A stretch of 64,000 bases of DNA from the NCBI GenBank assembly GCA_905250885.1, contig CAJNOQ010000171.1:1-64000 (forward strand), given 5' to 3'. Numbering within the stretch: position 1 is the first letter of the stretch; each line of letters begins with the position of its first letter. Below the pieces are notes generated by a model. That model did no database searches. It worked only from the letters and a program-made list of their open reading frames with translations, and was not told where the DNA came from. Shown in pieces: positions 1 through 9,699 of the stretch. A program made the translations under genes and the position numbers. Source of the DNA: Didymodactylos carnosus (lineage: Eukaryota; Rotifera; Eurotatoria; Philodinida; Philodinidae).

Positions 1-217
1 ACTGCAACAGACTTCCGCCTAAATACTCTACAGTTCTCCATAAACGATCATTTTTTCGTTTCAGTCTCTTTTCGTATGCATCTTGAAAATTCGATATCTC
101 GAAAACAAAGGCGCGAGGAGATAAATCCTCTTGAGGTTTTTCATACCTCATTGAGGTCTACCTATCGCCAAAAGATGGGACCTAAAGGGCTTAAACACCT
201 AAATATGTTCCCTCGTA
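1..217. repeat. End fragment of a TTACGAGG-terminated inverted-repeat element
   Basis: The stretch ends in CCTCGTAA at 210-217, the same terminus seen at 18134-18143 and 31310-31317 in this window. Only one end is visible because the window starts inside the element. Apart from the terminus it does not clearly match the interior of the other copies, so it is either a diverged member or shares only the end sequence. Confidence 0.35.
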
Positions 218-287
218 AGCAGTCTTAAAAAGATTAGTTTTTCCATTTGCTTTCTTCATATCTAACCACTCTCAGGCCCTACTTAAG

Positions 288-2340
288 CTATTTCTGATAT
301 AACATTCGGATTGGATTGAATCTATTTTGTAAAACATCTGTGTTTTTGCGTCGTTTCTCTTCTTCTTGTAAACGTTGTCGTCGTGCTTCTGGATGTTGCA
401 TGACTGTTTGCGCAACTTCATTTTCCTTTGTCGTTTTTATATTATCACCTTTATTGTACAATTTCGGATATTGTGTAAAGCATGTTTGCATTTTCACAAA
501 CTCATTCATACATTCAGCCCCTGCAATAGAATAAAACATAATCCAAAACTCAGTTAGATCCATCTTAACATGCCATCTTTCCATCACATAGTCCACTGTA
601 AAAAATAAAGTGTGTTACTAGGTGTGTAAATCTTCTAAACGCTCACTCAACATCGAAAAGTGAGCTGTATAGAAGTTGTCGATTAAGAAGAGGATTATAC
701 CTATGTTAGAATACCGTTGAGAAAACTACACTACTAAGTCTATACTGATTTTTCTCGAAACGCTTACTTTTTATCATTAGTTAGAAAATCCACAGCAGTA
801 ATTTAAACACCCTTTTTACGCTTTCCTAAACCTTCCTGGGTTTTGGACGCGTGTGGAACAGAGGCTCGTATCTTAAGGTAACTTTAAGACCAGTTGTCTC
901 AAACAAAACTTTCAAGCGGTTTATTTTATATTTTGAGAAATTCTGAGGGGAAAAAATGAAATGAAGATGGAAAACTAGAGCTTTCAGTCGACAAGAGAGA
1001 AGAAGGATGGAGCTGAATGAGAGTATGTTCTTCATTAATTGTTTTATATAACTTTGAAAGAATCATTTGAGCTCGCACAAGGCGAGATTTATCCAGTAAC
1101 CATAGTTTTACCGAGCAACTTTGAATGATATTCACCTTTTTTGACAGCTCACATATAAAACAACAGGCTGATGTTTTGAAAATCAAACGAAAATGACTCG
1201 TACAGCGAGAAACTAGCACAGCATAGAGAAACAATGACCCAATTCTGAAACTATAGTATGAACTGATCCTAGTTGAAAACTTGTTAGGAACTCTTTGTTT
1301 TTTCTTTTCTCAATTAGATAAGCTTTTCCTGAACATTTCATGTAGAAACAGTTTGTGCTTTTAGATACGATGAATAAAATTGAAATTAAACCGTTTTTAC
1401 ATTGTACAATGAAAATGTGTTTTCAAAAAGAACAAAAACGTTTCTCAGTCTAAAACTGAATCTGGTGCTACACACTTGTGGAAAACGCATAGGAAATCAC
1501 ACTATACGGTACGGTAACGTTATACATATCAGTTACAAAACTGTAACAGTATGGCATCAACAAACCAGAGTAAAGAATCAATGAATATTACCAGAGGTAA
1601 TGATATTCATCAACACTTTCAACAAACTTTTTAGGCCGACAAAAGTCATCGTTCGGTGTAGCCAACGCATATTTCTCTGACCACTCACAAACTGATGAGA
1701 GAAACAGCCTGCGTTAAAAAATAGAGGGCGATTTGCTGCGCCAAATGAGTTCGATTTTCATGAGATAATTCAAACGTTTAACGGATAATTTAAACGTTTT
1801 AAGGAGGTACTAATTGCTAGGGGATACTTGAGTCAAACATCGGGGTGGTATGGAAGTCCCTCATTAAAAAAACCTTAGGCTTTAATATAAACTTAAAAAA
1901 AATTCGGAATTCAATGTTTCAGATGGATATCTTAGCAAAAGGTTTACTTGCATTTCTTGTCAAGATCAAGGTATGAAAATTTCCTATTTCATCTTGTTTC
2001 TTATAGTACATTAACTCAAGAAGTTACACTACGATATAACATCCGATCTTCTTCAAAAAGGTGTGAAGATGTCTTCTCTACCTTTTGGTTCTTTGCCACT
2101 CGTTTGATAACAAACAAATGCGTTACGAAACTGTCCCGAACATGGGCCAATCGCTTGTGTGCCTAAACATGGGCACGACCATTCGACATTTCCATTCGAT
2201 AATAGAGCACCTTCAGACACACTATCATTGTAGACTTCAATCCATTGTTGTTTGAAATATTCATCACCTTCGCGTGGTATTAGTGCGTCACGATCGGCGA
2301 ATATTATTTTATCTTTACCATATGAAGTTATTCTTGACAT
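288..2340 (-). CDS. CHCHD4: CHCHD4/MIA40 mitochondrial intermembrane-space import oxidoreductase
   Basis: Two exons, 2082-2340 and 288-520, join in phase 1 across a GT-AG intron (521-2081) to give 163 residues. MIA40 oxidises incoming cysteine-rich proteins in the mitochondrial intermembrane space by disulfide relay with ALR/Erv1. Seen here: the redox motif CPC at residues 56-58 in the context NVEWSCPCLG, then twin CX9C pairs C67/C77 and C90/C100, with GPCSGQFRNAFVC and AECMNEFVKMQTC. The N-terminal GKDKIIF matches the family start, so the Met eight codons inside the longest frame is chosen. The protein is about 20 residues longer than the human one, partly from an insertion around residues 28-45 ahead of the CPC motif. 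The C-terminal tail (after residue 110) is charged and probably disordered. The second cysteine pair lies entirely in the downstream exon, 1.56 kb away. Identification is firm; splice sites are inferred. Confidence 0.9.
521..2081 (-). other. Long intron of CHCHD4
   Basis: A 1.56-kb intron bounded by GTAGAG (donor at 2081-2080) and TTGCAG (acceptor at 522-521) on the minus strand. It is AT-rich. The only internal structure I see is a loose cluster of AAACGTTTAA-like words near 1770-1800. No open frame inside it looks coding. Confidence 0.6.
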
Positions 2341-2846
2341 CGGAAATAGACATGAAACTAGCAAAATCTTTAGATCAAGTTTTGTCGTAATTGATTCTAG
2401 TTGGCGTTATTTCATACTAAAATGAATGTAGCCATATGAAAGATAGCCATTTATACAAATGAGGATAACATACTATTATGTAGTTTTGAATTTTTTATAA
2501 AGATATGGCGCTGTTTTGAATTTTACATAATGGAGGAAATATAAAACGTGATGCAATAAAATTCTCTATGTTTTTAAAAGATAAACTGTAATATTTCATC
2601 AATTCTCATTCTTGCATGCTTATTAATGCTTTGCATCTTTATTTTCCTCTGTTCACAATAGTACTTCCACATCAAATCAAGAAAAATAGACGAAGCACTT
2701 CGATAGCAAAGGACTTTGCTTATAAAGATCAAATTATTTCTTTTGAATTTCTACATGAATTCAAACACGAAAGAATCAGAAGTAAAAGTCTTATTAGTGC
2801 AGACCTTTGTTTTCAATATAAACCTCCCTTTCTGGATCATTTAGAA

Positions 2847-3153
2847 TAGGGGTAGGACAGTTTCAGTTCAGTTCTTTCGAACGGGAACTGGTACCAGTTC
2901 TTTTCAAAAGAACGAGAACTGCTACCAGTTCGCGTTCAAAGGTACCAGTTCTTTTCAGAAAATGAAAATTGAAATGAAACGGTGAACCTACTTACACTGA
3001 CTTTGTGTTGTGCGCCGGAGGTAGATGGTGTGTTTAGTTGACTAGACCAAGTCAATATAACTGGCTACATCGGTTTTATTTTATTTTGAATTCTTGAAAA
3101 GAGCTGGTAACCAGTTCTTAAGAACTATAGGAACTGGAACTGTCCCACCTCCA
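2847..3153. mobile_element. Non-autonomous hAT-type MITE with 8-bp target duplication
   Basis: A 307-bp element with imperfect terminal inverted repeats: TAGGGGTAGGACAG at the left and, on the reverse strand, TGGAGGTGGGACAG at the right. It is flanked by identical 8-bp direct repeats ATTTAGAA (2839-2846 and 3154-3161). An 8-bp duplication and a (T/C)AGRGGTR-like terminus are typical of the hAT superfamily. Inside are several copies of GAACTGGTACCAGTTC-like words. There is no transposase frame, so it would depend on a helper elsewhere. Confidence 0.75.
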
Positions 3154-3161
3154 ATTTAGAA

Positions 3162-4725
3162 TGCATTCTTTTTGAACAGATCCTCATGTATTCGACATTC
3201 TTCCTATGATGTTTCATAAATTTTTACTGCTCTATTCATATAAATAATGGACGATGTTTTACGACAATGATGAAAGAACGAGATCTGAGTTCACACTCAA
3301 GATGATAAATTACTATGACCACAGTAATTTAATTGTAGTCAGGTAGAAAAAATCTAGAAAAAGCCCTGGAGTGCAAGGGCTCTCCAAAACCTCGGGGACT
3401 AAGTAAGTTAAATCTGAAAAATTTCAAGAACCAAACCCACGTTTTTAAAAAAAATTAATGTTGTTTTTAGAGAAGAGTACAAATCAGAGCTTTTCAATAA
3501 CTAACCGAGTTGCAGTGTAATTGATCCACATATAATTAACACTTATCGATGGATTACATTAATTGCATTTTTCATCATTTTCATTGAGAATAATTAGCTT
3601 TTTCAATAAAGAATGTTTTCATACAAACTTCCCTAATTATTTATTGAGTTTACCGTGCATCTTAAATTCGAGGCAAACCTAATCTGTATTTAAAACTTCG
3701 CATAGTTAATGGTGTTGCATCAATTTTTGTGTTTTATTAACAATTTTCTAACGATTGTATAAATACTATCTCTTATTTCAATTTCTCTTCAAGTTATAAC
3801 TTTTGACACTTTCCTAAAAAACGTTTAAAATCATGAGACCATTTTCATACATCACAAAATCTTTTAAATTGTATTCTTTGACTTTTTTCTGAAAATAAAT
3901 CTATGCGGTAGACTGGATGAAAATTTTCTGGAGCGTTATCGAATGAATCGCAGACATAAACATCAATATCATTGATCTTTGATGATCTTTTCATTCCACC
4001 AGGTTCAATATGCACCAACAAAATCGCGAAATGTATTCTTGATGATGAACTTGTTTGAAATATTGTTTAACTATCGAATTCAGGTTTACTCGCGCTTGTT
4101 ACGCTACTAGTTTCATTACAGAAATCACAGAAATCTTTTCCATCATCGTAATTATCCGCATCATTACTGTGATCGAGCGTACTGTTTTCTTTAAAATAAT
4201 AGGACGAGGGGATAATATTTTTTCAAAAAACTTCATAGTAATATCTCTTCTGTAACTCTTGTGGGTGACTTTTTATTGATTATCATTTTATTTGATGTCA
4301 GCTTCGATAGAAGTGACAAAATATTGTGATTTGATCGATCTATAGTCATTATATAAGAGAAATGAAATAATACAATATCTTACCCTCTTCAAAAAAGTAT
4401 GATGCAAGTTTTTGTTTAGCAAGTTGTCAAAAATTCACGTGAAATTAAGAATAAATAACTAATTAGCGACAATGAATGTTTAATGACTAATAAATAAAAT
4501 AGTGAAAATGATCTGTTGACGAACAGAAAAAGAATAGCGTTAAAAGATTTTTTTCTGATTAAATAGATGGATATACATAAGGGTTATGTCTTTTTAATAG
4601 TAGCAAGAGAAACAAAATAAGTTATCGTCAAGGATATGACAGATGAGACTGATATTTTCAATAATTAGTTCGATAAGTTCGATAATTAGAGCCATTTACA
4701 GCAAAAAAACAATAATGATGAGATA
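3162..4725. other. Gene-free AT-rich stretch
   Basis: No convincing coding frame, RNA gene or repeat pair was seen. Short open frames here have AT-rich, unpatterned translations. Confidence 0.5.
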
Positions 4726-4729
4726 TTAA

Positions 4730-4967
4730 CCCTGATCCGATCACCTATTATATGCCTAAATTCTACCGACTTCATTTGGACGTTGCCTGAGCACAACAGT
4801 TAGATTTTACCGCTTTAGTTTATATTCCACTGAATGACAATAGGGTGTACTATCAATATGAACTGATTGCGTCCACTTATTATTTATCGGGCAGAGCTGC
4901 AAGACATATCTTCAATGCACTCGTTCTCGCGTGAAATCCGAACGGACCCCAGGTGGACGCATCAGGG
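4730..4967. mobile_element. Small piggyBac-like MITE (related to 48124-49185)
   Basis: It begins TTAA|CCCTGATCCGATCACC and ends GGACGCATCAGGG|TGAA. The CCCT...AGGG termini next to a TTAA site (decayed to TGAA on the right) are the piggyBac-superfamily signature. The subterminal CGGACCCCAGGTGG matches the subterminal CGGACCCTAGGTGG inside the larger element near 48703. At 238 bp it has no coding capacity. Confidence 0.6.
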
Positions 4968-4971
4968 TGAA

Positions 4972-5737
4972 ATAACCTAGCGAAATTCCAACATCCACTG
5001 TAGATTACTATGATCAGCTATAACTCTGCAATGAAGGCACTCATAAATCCGTCAGTGGTAATAATCGATCCTGTTTAGTTTAATTTAATTTTACTGGGAG
5101 GGCAGGCCTCTCAAAAAATTAAAATAAAAACAAAAACATTTTTTTAGAACAGCTACTAGAAGAACTTGATGGCTAGCAGAGAGAAAAAATACTTTTTCAG
5201 TAGCATCATTTTTTATAAATGAATATTGCCCCCCTACTTGACTTTTAGCATGATTTATGTCACTGTCTCGGTCTTGATACGTTTTTTCTTTTATTTATTA
5301 TTTTTGTGAATTCTAATTCATAACCGCATATTTTGTATTGTAAATGATTAAAAAGACAACAAAGTTTTATTAAACTTCACATTAGCTCGATATTCTTACA
5401 TATTTTAAGCGTTTTTACCGTTTAAAAAGGGAATGATCCAGTTTTTACCATACTGCGTTTGCACTCATCATTAAAACGTAAAACCTTGGTAAATGGTAGA
5501 ATGTATTGTTCAAAAGTCGTGCTTTTTGATAAATTTAGAACCGAGTTTAAGTATTTGACTGTGTTGGAGTAAAATATGATCTTTGTCTCAAAAAACAGGT
5601 ATGGCATGCCATTTGAGTTAAACCTGCTTCTAAGTTTGAGTTGTCTTTTTTTTAGTTTGATAAAAAAATATCGTAGAGTCCGTCTTAAACGGTGATATTT
5701 TATAAACATTTTCGGATAATTGTGTGTATAGTCTATA
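4972..5737. other. Gene-free AT-rich stretch downstream of the NPYW gene
   Basis: This stretch lies beyond the stop codon of the minus-strand gene at 5738-7909. One 95-codon minus frame (5422-5709) has no recognisable features. The gene's poly(A) signal was not assigned. Confidence 0.4.
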
Positions 5738-6446
5738 TCAAATTAAGACAATTGGTGATGCATGTGCTTGTTCTGGTCTTGTCGGCTGGTGTTGGCGTGT
5801 GGGGCTCGTCGGCTGGTATTGACTTGTGGAGCTCGTCGGCTGGTATTGACTTGTGGGGCTCGTCGGCTGGTATTGTCTTGTGGGGCCTGTCGGCTGGTAT
5901 TGACCTGGATATGTTCCAGCGACTCCTGGAACAGAGGAACTGGGAGCTGTAGTATTGATTACAGGTAACGCATTTGGATTAGACTGTAATAACTTGAGTG
6001 CCCCTTGGATTGTCTCAATATCATCTTCCGTCAAAATATTGCTATTGAGTAATTGGTTACTATTATAATTGTATGTATGAGGTGGCATTTGTGCAGCAAA
6101 TGTAACGTTTCTGTTCTGCTGATCATTTGTTGCTATGTGGGTTAATGGCGATGAAGCAGCCATCTGTTCAGTTACATCCTTTGGTCTTGACAAGTTTTCA
6201 TTAAGAGCTCCGTTAATCACTGGCGAATACGTTTGGGTTGTGGGATCAAACATACGGGGCCTTGCATCATATCGGATGATCCCATTACTATCAGTTGTGA
6301 ACGGAAGATCATCATCGGAAAGATTCGACTGTCCGCTCGATTGTTGTTGTTGCTGCTGTTGTTGCTGGTGCTGTTGCTGCGGGTGCTGTTGTTGTGGTTG
6401 CTGCTGTTGCTGTTGTTGTGGTTGCTGCTGTTGCTGTTGTTGTGGT

Positions 6447-6478
<32 letters not shown>

Positions 6479-7909
6479 TTGTTGCTGTTGTTGAGGGGTA
6501 GAAATATTTCTGTTATTCTCTCCTGGCTGAGATGGTGGATAGATTCTTTCAAAAAATGATGGGATTGGGGGAACTCGATGTTCTGATGGGCTTACACTAT
6601 CTTCGATCCACGCGTTCATCAGTACAACATCATGGTAACTAGTTGTTTGATAAGTACTTTGTGGTTGCCCCAGTTGTTTTGACCAATAGGGATTTGTCCA
6701 CTTTGGAGAAGACTGTGTGTTTGAGGTAGAAGTGCGATTTTGTTGTGATTGTTTCTTCCAATACGGATTTTCCCATGATTGTTTTGGCGATGATCCATTC
6801 CAGTACGGATTTTGCCAGGATTCTTGCTTATTGCTAGAAATTGATCGTTTATCATCCGTTGGTTGTAATGAGGGTGTAGTTTGTTTTGATTCACCTGGTT
6901 TATTCCAGTATGGGTTGCTCCACGTAGTCGAATTTTGCGGTGTTTGATTTTTGAGCGACTGGTCATTTTTATTCGCCAGCGCATCATACAGCTCCTGTGA
7001 TTGTGCTGAACTTTTTTGTGATGAATTTTGCTGTGATGATTCAGGAAAAGATGCTGTTTGACCATTGTTAGATTTTCGATGCATAGTTGGTGCCAGATAG
7101 CCACCGTTTGGAATGTAAACAGTTCCTGGTGCATACGTCCCAGTACTTGAGGTTGAATCAATGCGATTTGATGGAGAAGACGAAAAGAGTTGTGGTTCTC
7201 CATTATCGTGTGAATTATCGATTTCACCACGATCATTAATCAGTATTGAACCAGGTATTAAACGGGTTGGCGTATTTTGTTGCGAATTTTGTGAAAATGG
7301 ACGATTATTTCTGCTGACGGCATTATTTTCTTGCTCCTTGGTATCATTCTTCTGCCAATATGGATTTTTCCACGAGTTTTGCGAAGTTTTGCTTGGCTGT
7401 CGATTTTTCTCCCAGTACGGGTTAACCCATTCTACATTTGTAACTTGTGTTTGGGGTGTGGCTCTTTGTTGTTGCTGATTCGCTCCTGATCTGTTGCTTC
7501 CTGATCGAGGAGCACCAGTGTTATTTCCTCCTCGTGCTACCACCGTTACTGCACTTGAATTTGTTGTCGATGTCGAGACTCTGTCGGGTGCATTGCTTGC
7601 AAATACGCTTGTCGTGGTAGCTGTTGATGGAATAGAATATTGATCTTCATCAAGAATATGAGGTATATTTGATCTGTCTGAACCTTTTTCTTGTTGTTGT
7701 AAATATCGTTTATCATATGTATCACTATTATTTTTGTTATTTGAAGATGGTATTTGTTGTCCAGCACTACCGCTGTCATTTACTGTTCTTACATCATACC
7801 ATGAATCTTGATTTGATCTGGGTGTTGCACGTGAGGTTTCATCAGATGCTTCTGATGATGCATCCGACTCATTCAGTGGGGAACTTCGATTTTGATTACT
7901 GAACATCAT
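5738..7909 (-). CDS. PolyQ, low-complexity protein with six W-x-NPYW motifs
   Basis: A single 723-codon frame without introns. I do not recognise the family. Six copies of W-x-NPYW lie at residues 161-166, 180-185, 330-335, 365-370, 379-384 and 404-409, usually followed by a Lys one or two residues on and set in Ser/Asn/Gln-rich spacers. A short more ordered block at about 434-460 contains FFERIYPPS. A glutamine tract covers about 472-530. A likely amphipathic helix, EDDIETIQGALKLLQ, sits near residue 640. The last 50 residues are five tandem copies of a 9-residue unit, QYQPTSPTS. No signal peptide, membrane segment or folded domain is evident. Composition suggests a disordered scaffold or RNA-associated protein, but that is inference. 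The two adjacent start codons at 7909 and 7906 are both possible. The long uninterrupted frame and the conserved spaced motifs argue that it is real. Confidence 0.75.
5776..5911 (-). repeat. 27-bp coding minisatellite
   Basis: Five head-to-tail units of about 27 bp encode QYQPTSPTS-type nonapeptides at the C-terminus of the NPYW protein. Units differ by single substitutions only, which implies recent turnover. Confidence 0.8.
6340..6494 (-). repeat. CAG/CAA tract encoding polyglutamine
   Basis: Mixed CAA/CAG codons (read on the minus strand) with a few Pro and His interruptions encode roughly 50 glutamines. The interruptions and codon mixing would limit slippage. Confidence 0.85.
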
Positions 7910-8759
7910 TTTCGAGAAAAATTAAATGTGCATTGTTTATTTTCTACTATAATAATATACAGTATATAAGCATGTTTGTGGTAAAAAACTACTAATATAT
8001 GTTTGTTTGTATGAGTATACGTAAATGCATAATCGATAGTGCGTATCATAAATGGCGTCAGTAGAATGAGAAGAGCATACTCGTATTGTATATTTGTTTT
8101 TTCATCGTCAAGGATACTATTTTACGCTCATATTTTTGATAAATTACAAGCACATAGAAAAGGTGACGCACAGAACCGTTTTAGTAGGTATGTACTCGGC
8201 ATTTCACCCTTGATTTGTGCAAGTATAGTAGTCTAGTCGCAGTGGGCAATTTCCGCATCTCACGTGGACATAAGTATGAAGTATATTCGACAACCTCAAA
8301 ACTGAACTTTTTCCATGTTTTTAAGTACTCTCTATAGAATGGCCGACTCAGAATTTTTTTGGCAAAAGGTGTTTTTCCTCAAATTTAGGCCTTCAAGCGA
8401 AATTTTTTTGAAAACTAACTTTTTGTTTAGAAATGTGCTGTCTAATACATGATTCGACGTATTTTTATTGTGCTGATTCCGAATAGCAGCTTACTTTGTA
8501 ATGCAAGTGCTTCTAGACCGAGAAAATCGGATTTTACCTGAAAACCAAGGTTTTTGGAAAACGTCTACAAAGATCTAGAAAATTTTATGCATCGATATGC
8601 ATGTATCATAAATGCAGTAGACTTAGACAAACATTCTGGTATGTTTTTAGATAAATTTGAGAGCGTGGAAACTCCTCATACTCACTACACCACAGCCGAG
8701 AACTTCTAACTTTGGAAAATAATCTTTTTGTCCCATGTGCCAAGTCCAAATAAAACAAA
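7910..8759. other. Gene-free stretch, putative upstream region of the NPYW gene
   Basis: AT-rich, with no coding frame supported. A block at about 8430-8600 resembles the reverse complement of about 37740-37870 (shared AACCAAGGTTTTTGGAAAAC-like words), suggesting an old dispersed repeat. Confidence 0.35.
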
Positions 8760-9461
8760 TTTAATAGTTAAATGTACTTATTTACAATCATGACTTTCCG
8801 CCTTTCTGTTTGATTTATGGTAGCTAGAGGCAATGTGTAACTTTTGCTTATTAAGTGATTAATCTGCTAAATCTATAAAAGAAAACAGTTCAGATTAAAG
8901 ATAGGTGAGATTCGTTGCATAAAATCAAATAAGAATATGCAGTTTGAGCTGTTTATCCATACTACAGATTGATTACTTTTGTATACTGCCTTTTACGGGA
9001 CACATAATTTGGAAGTGTATATGCAATTTCATTACCTCATACCACAAGGACGACTGTCATTGTCTTCCATTGAAAAGTATAAAAACGTCCTCACAACGCA
9101 TAATTGTTAGTCCAAAAATATACTGTTATCAACAAGATTTTTTTAATGTAAAAATGATGAGTTATTGACAATCACCAAAGAAAATAATAAAAGTAAAAAA
9201 CGTACAGAACAACTTGATTATGGATTATGTTATACACATATTTGTTTAGAATATCGGAAATATCCATTATATTTAAATTTTAAGTGAGAAAAATAGCCTT
9301 GTGATGCTGCATATGAATTATGTTTATGAAATCTTGTCTATAATATCAATGTTTTGTGCAGTTAAATCTACGGTCAAAGTGAGCACATTGCCTCTATCTA
9401 CCATAAATCAAACAGAAAGGCGGAAAGTCATGATTGTAAATAAGTACATTTAACTATTAAA
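8760..9461. mobile_element. Fold-back element with 78-bp terminal inverted repeats
   Basis: The left arm (8760-8837) and right arm (9384-9461) are inverted copies over 78 bp with one substitution seen (GGTAGCTAGAG against GGTAGATAGAG). The termini read TTTAATAGTTAAATGTAC. The 546-bp interior is AT-rich with no transposase-like frame. No clear target-site duplication is visible, so the superfamily is undetermined. Confidence 0.75.
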
Positions 9462-9520
9462 AGACCACATAGATGCTCAATGAGCCTCAGATTGAAAGAT
9501 GGTAAGATAACTTGTTAATT

Positions 9521-9690
9521 TTTCGGGATCAGTTATGTTGTTCAAGAAAAAAGACAGCTTTTTCCGCGATCAGTTGTGTTATTTTATAACTAATTAAAAA
9601 TTATTAGGAAAATCGGGATCATTTGTGCATATTTTCGCGAAAATTAGTAAACGGGATCAGTTGTACTTAATTTTCGGAATCAAAAATGTA
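9521..9690. repeat. Degenerate tandem repeat with CGGGATCAGTTGTG core
   Basis: Four units start near 9524, 9565, 9614 and 9652. Each has (C)GGGATCAGTTRTG followed by an AT-rich spacer ending in TTTTCG-type words. The period is irregular, 38-49 bp. Confidence 0.55.
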
Positions 9691-9699
9691 TTTATCCTT

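Noticed and set aside
6135-6559. Plus-strand frames of 108-119 codons giving long Cys or Leu runs
   Set aside because: They are antisense readings of the polyglutamine tract of the minus-strand gene.
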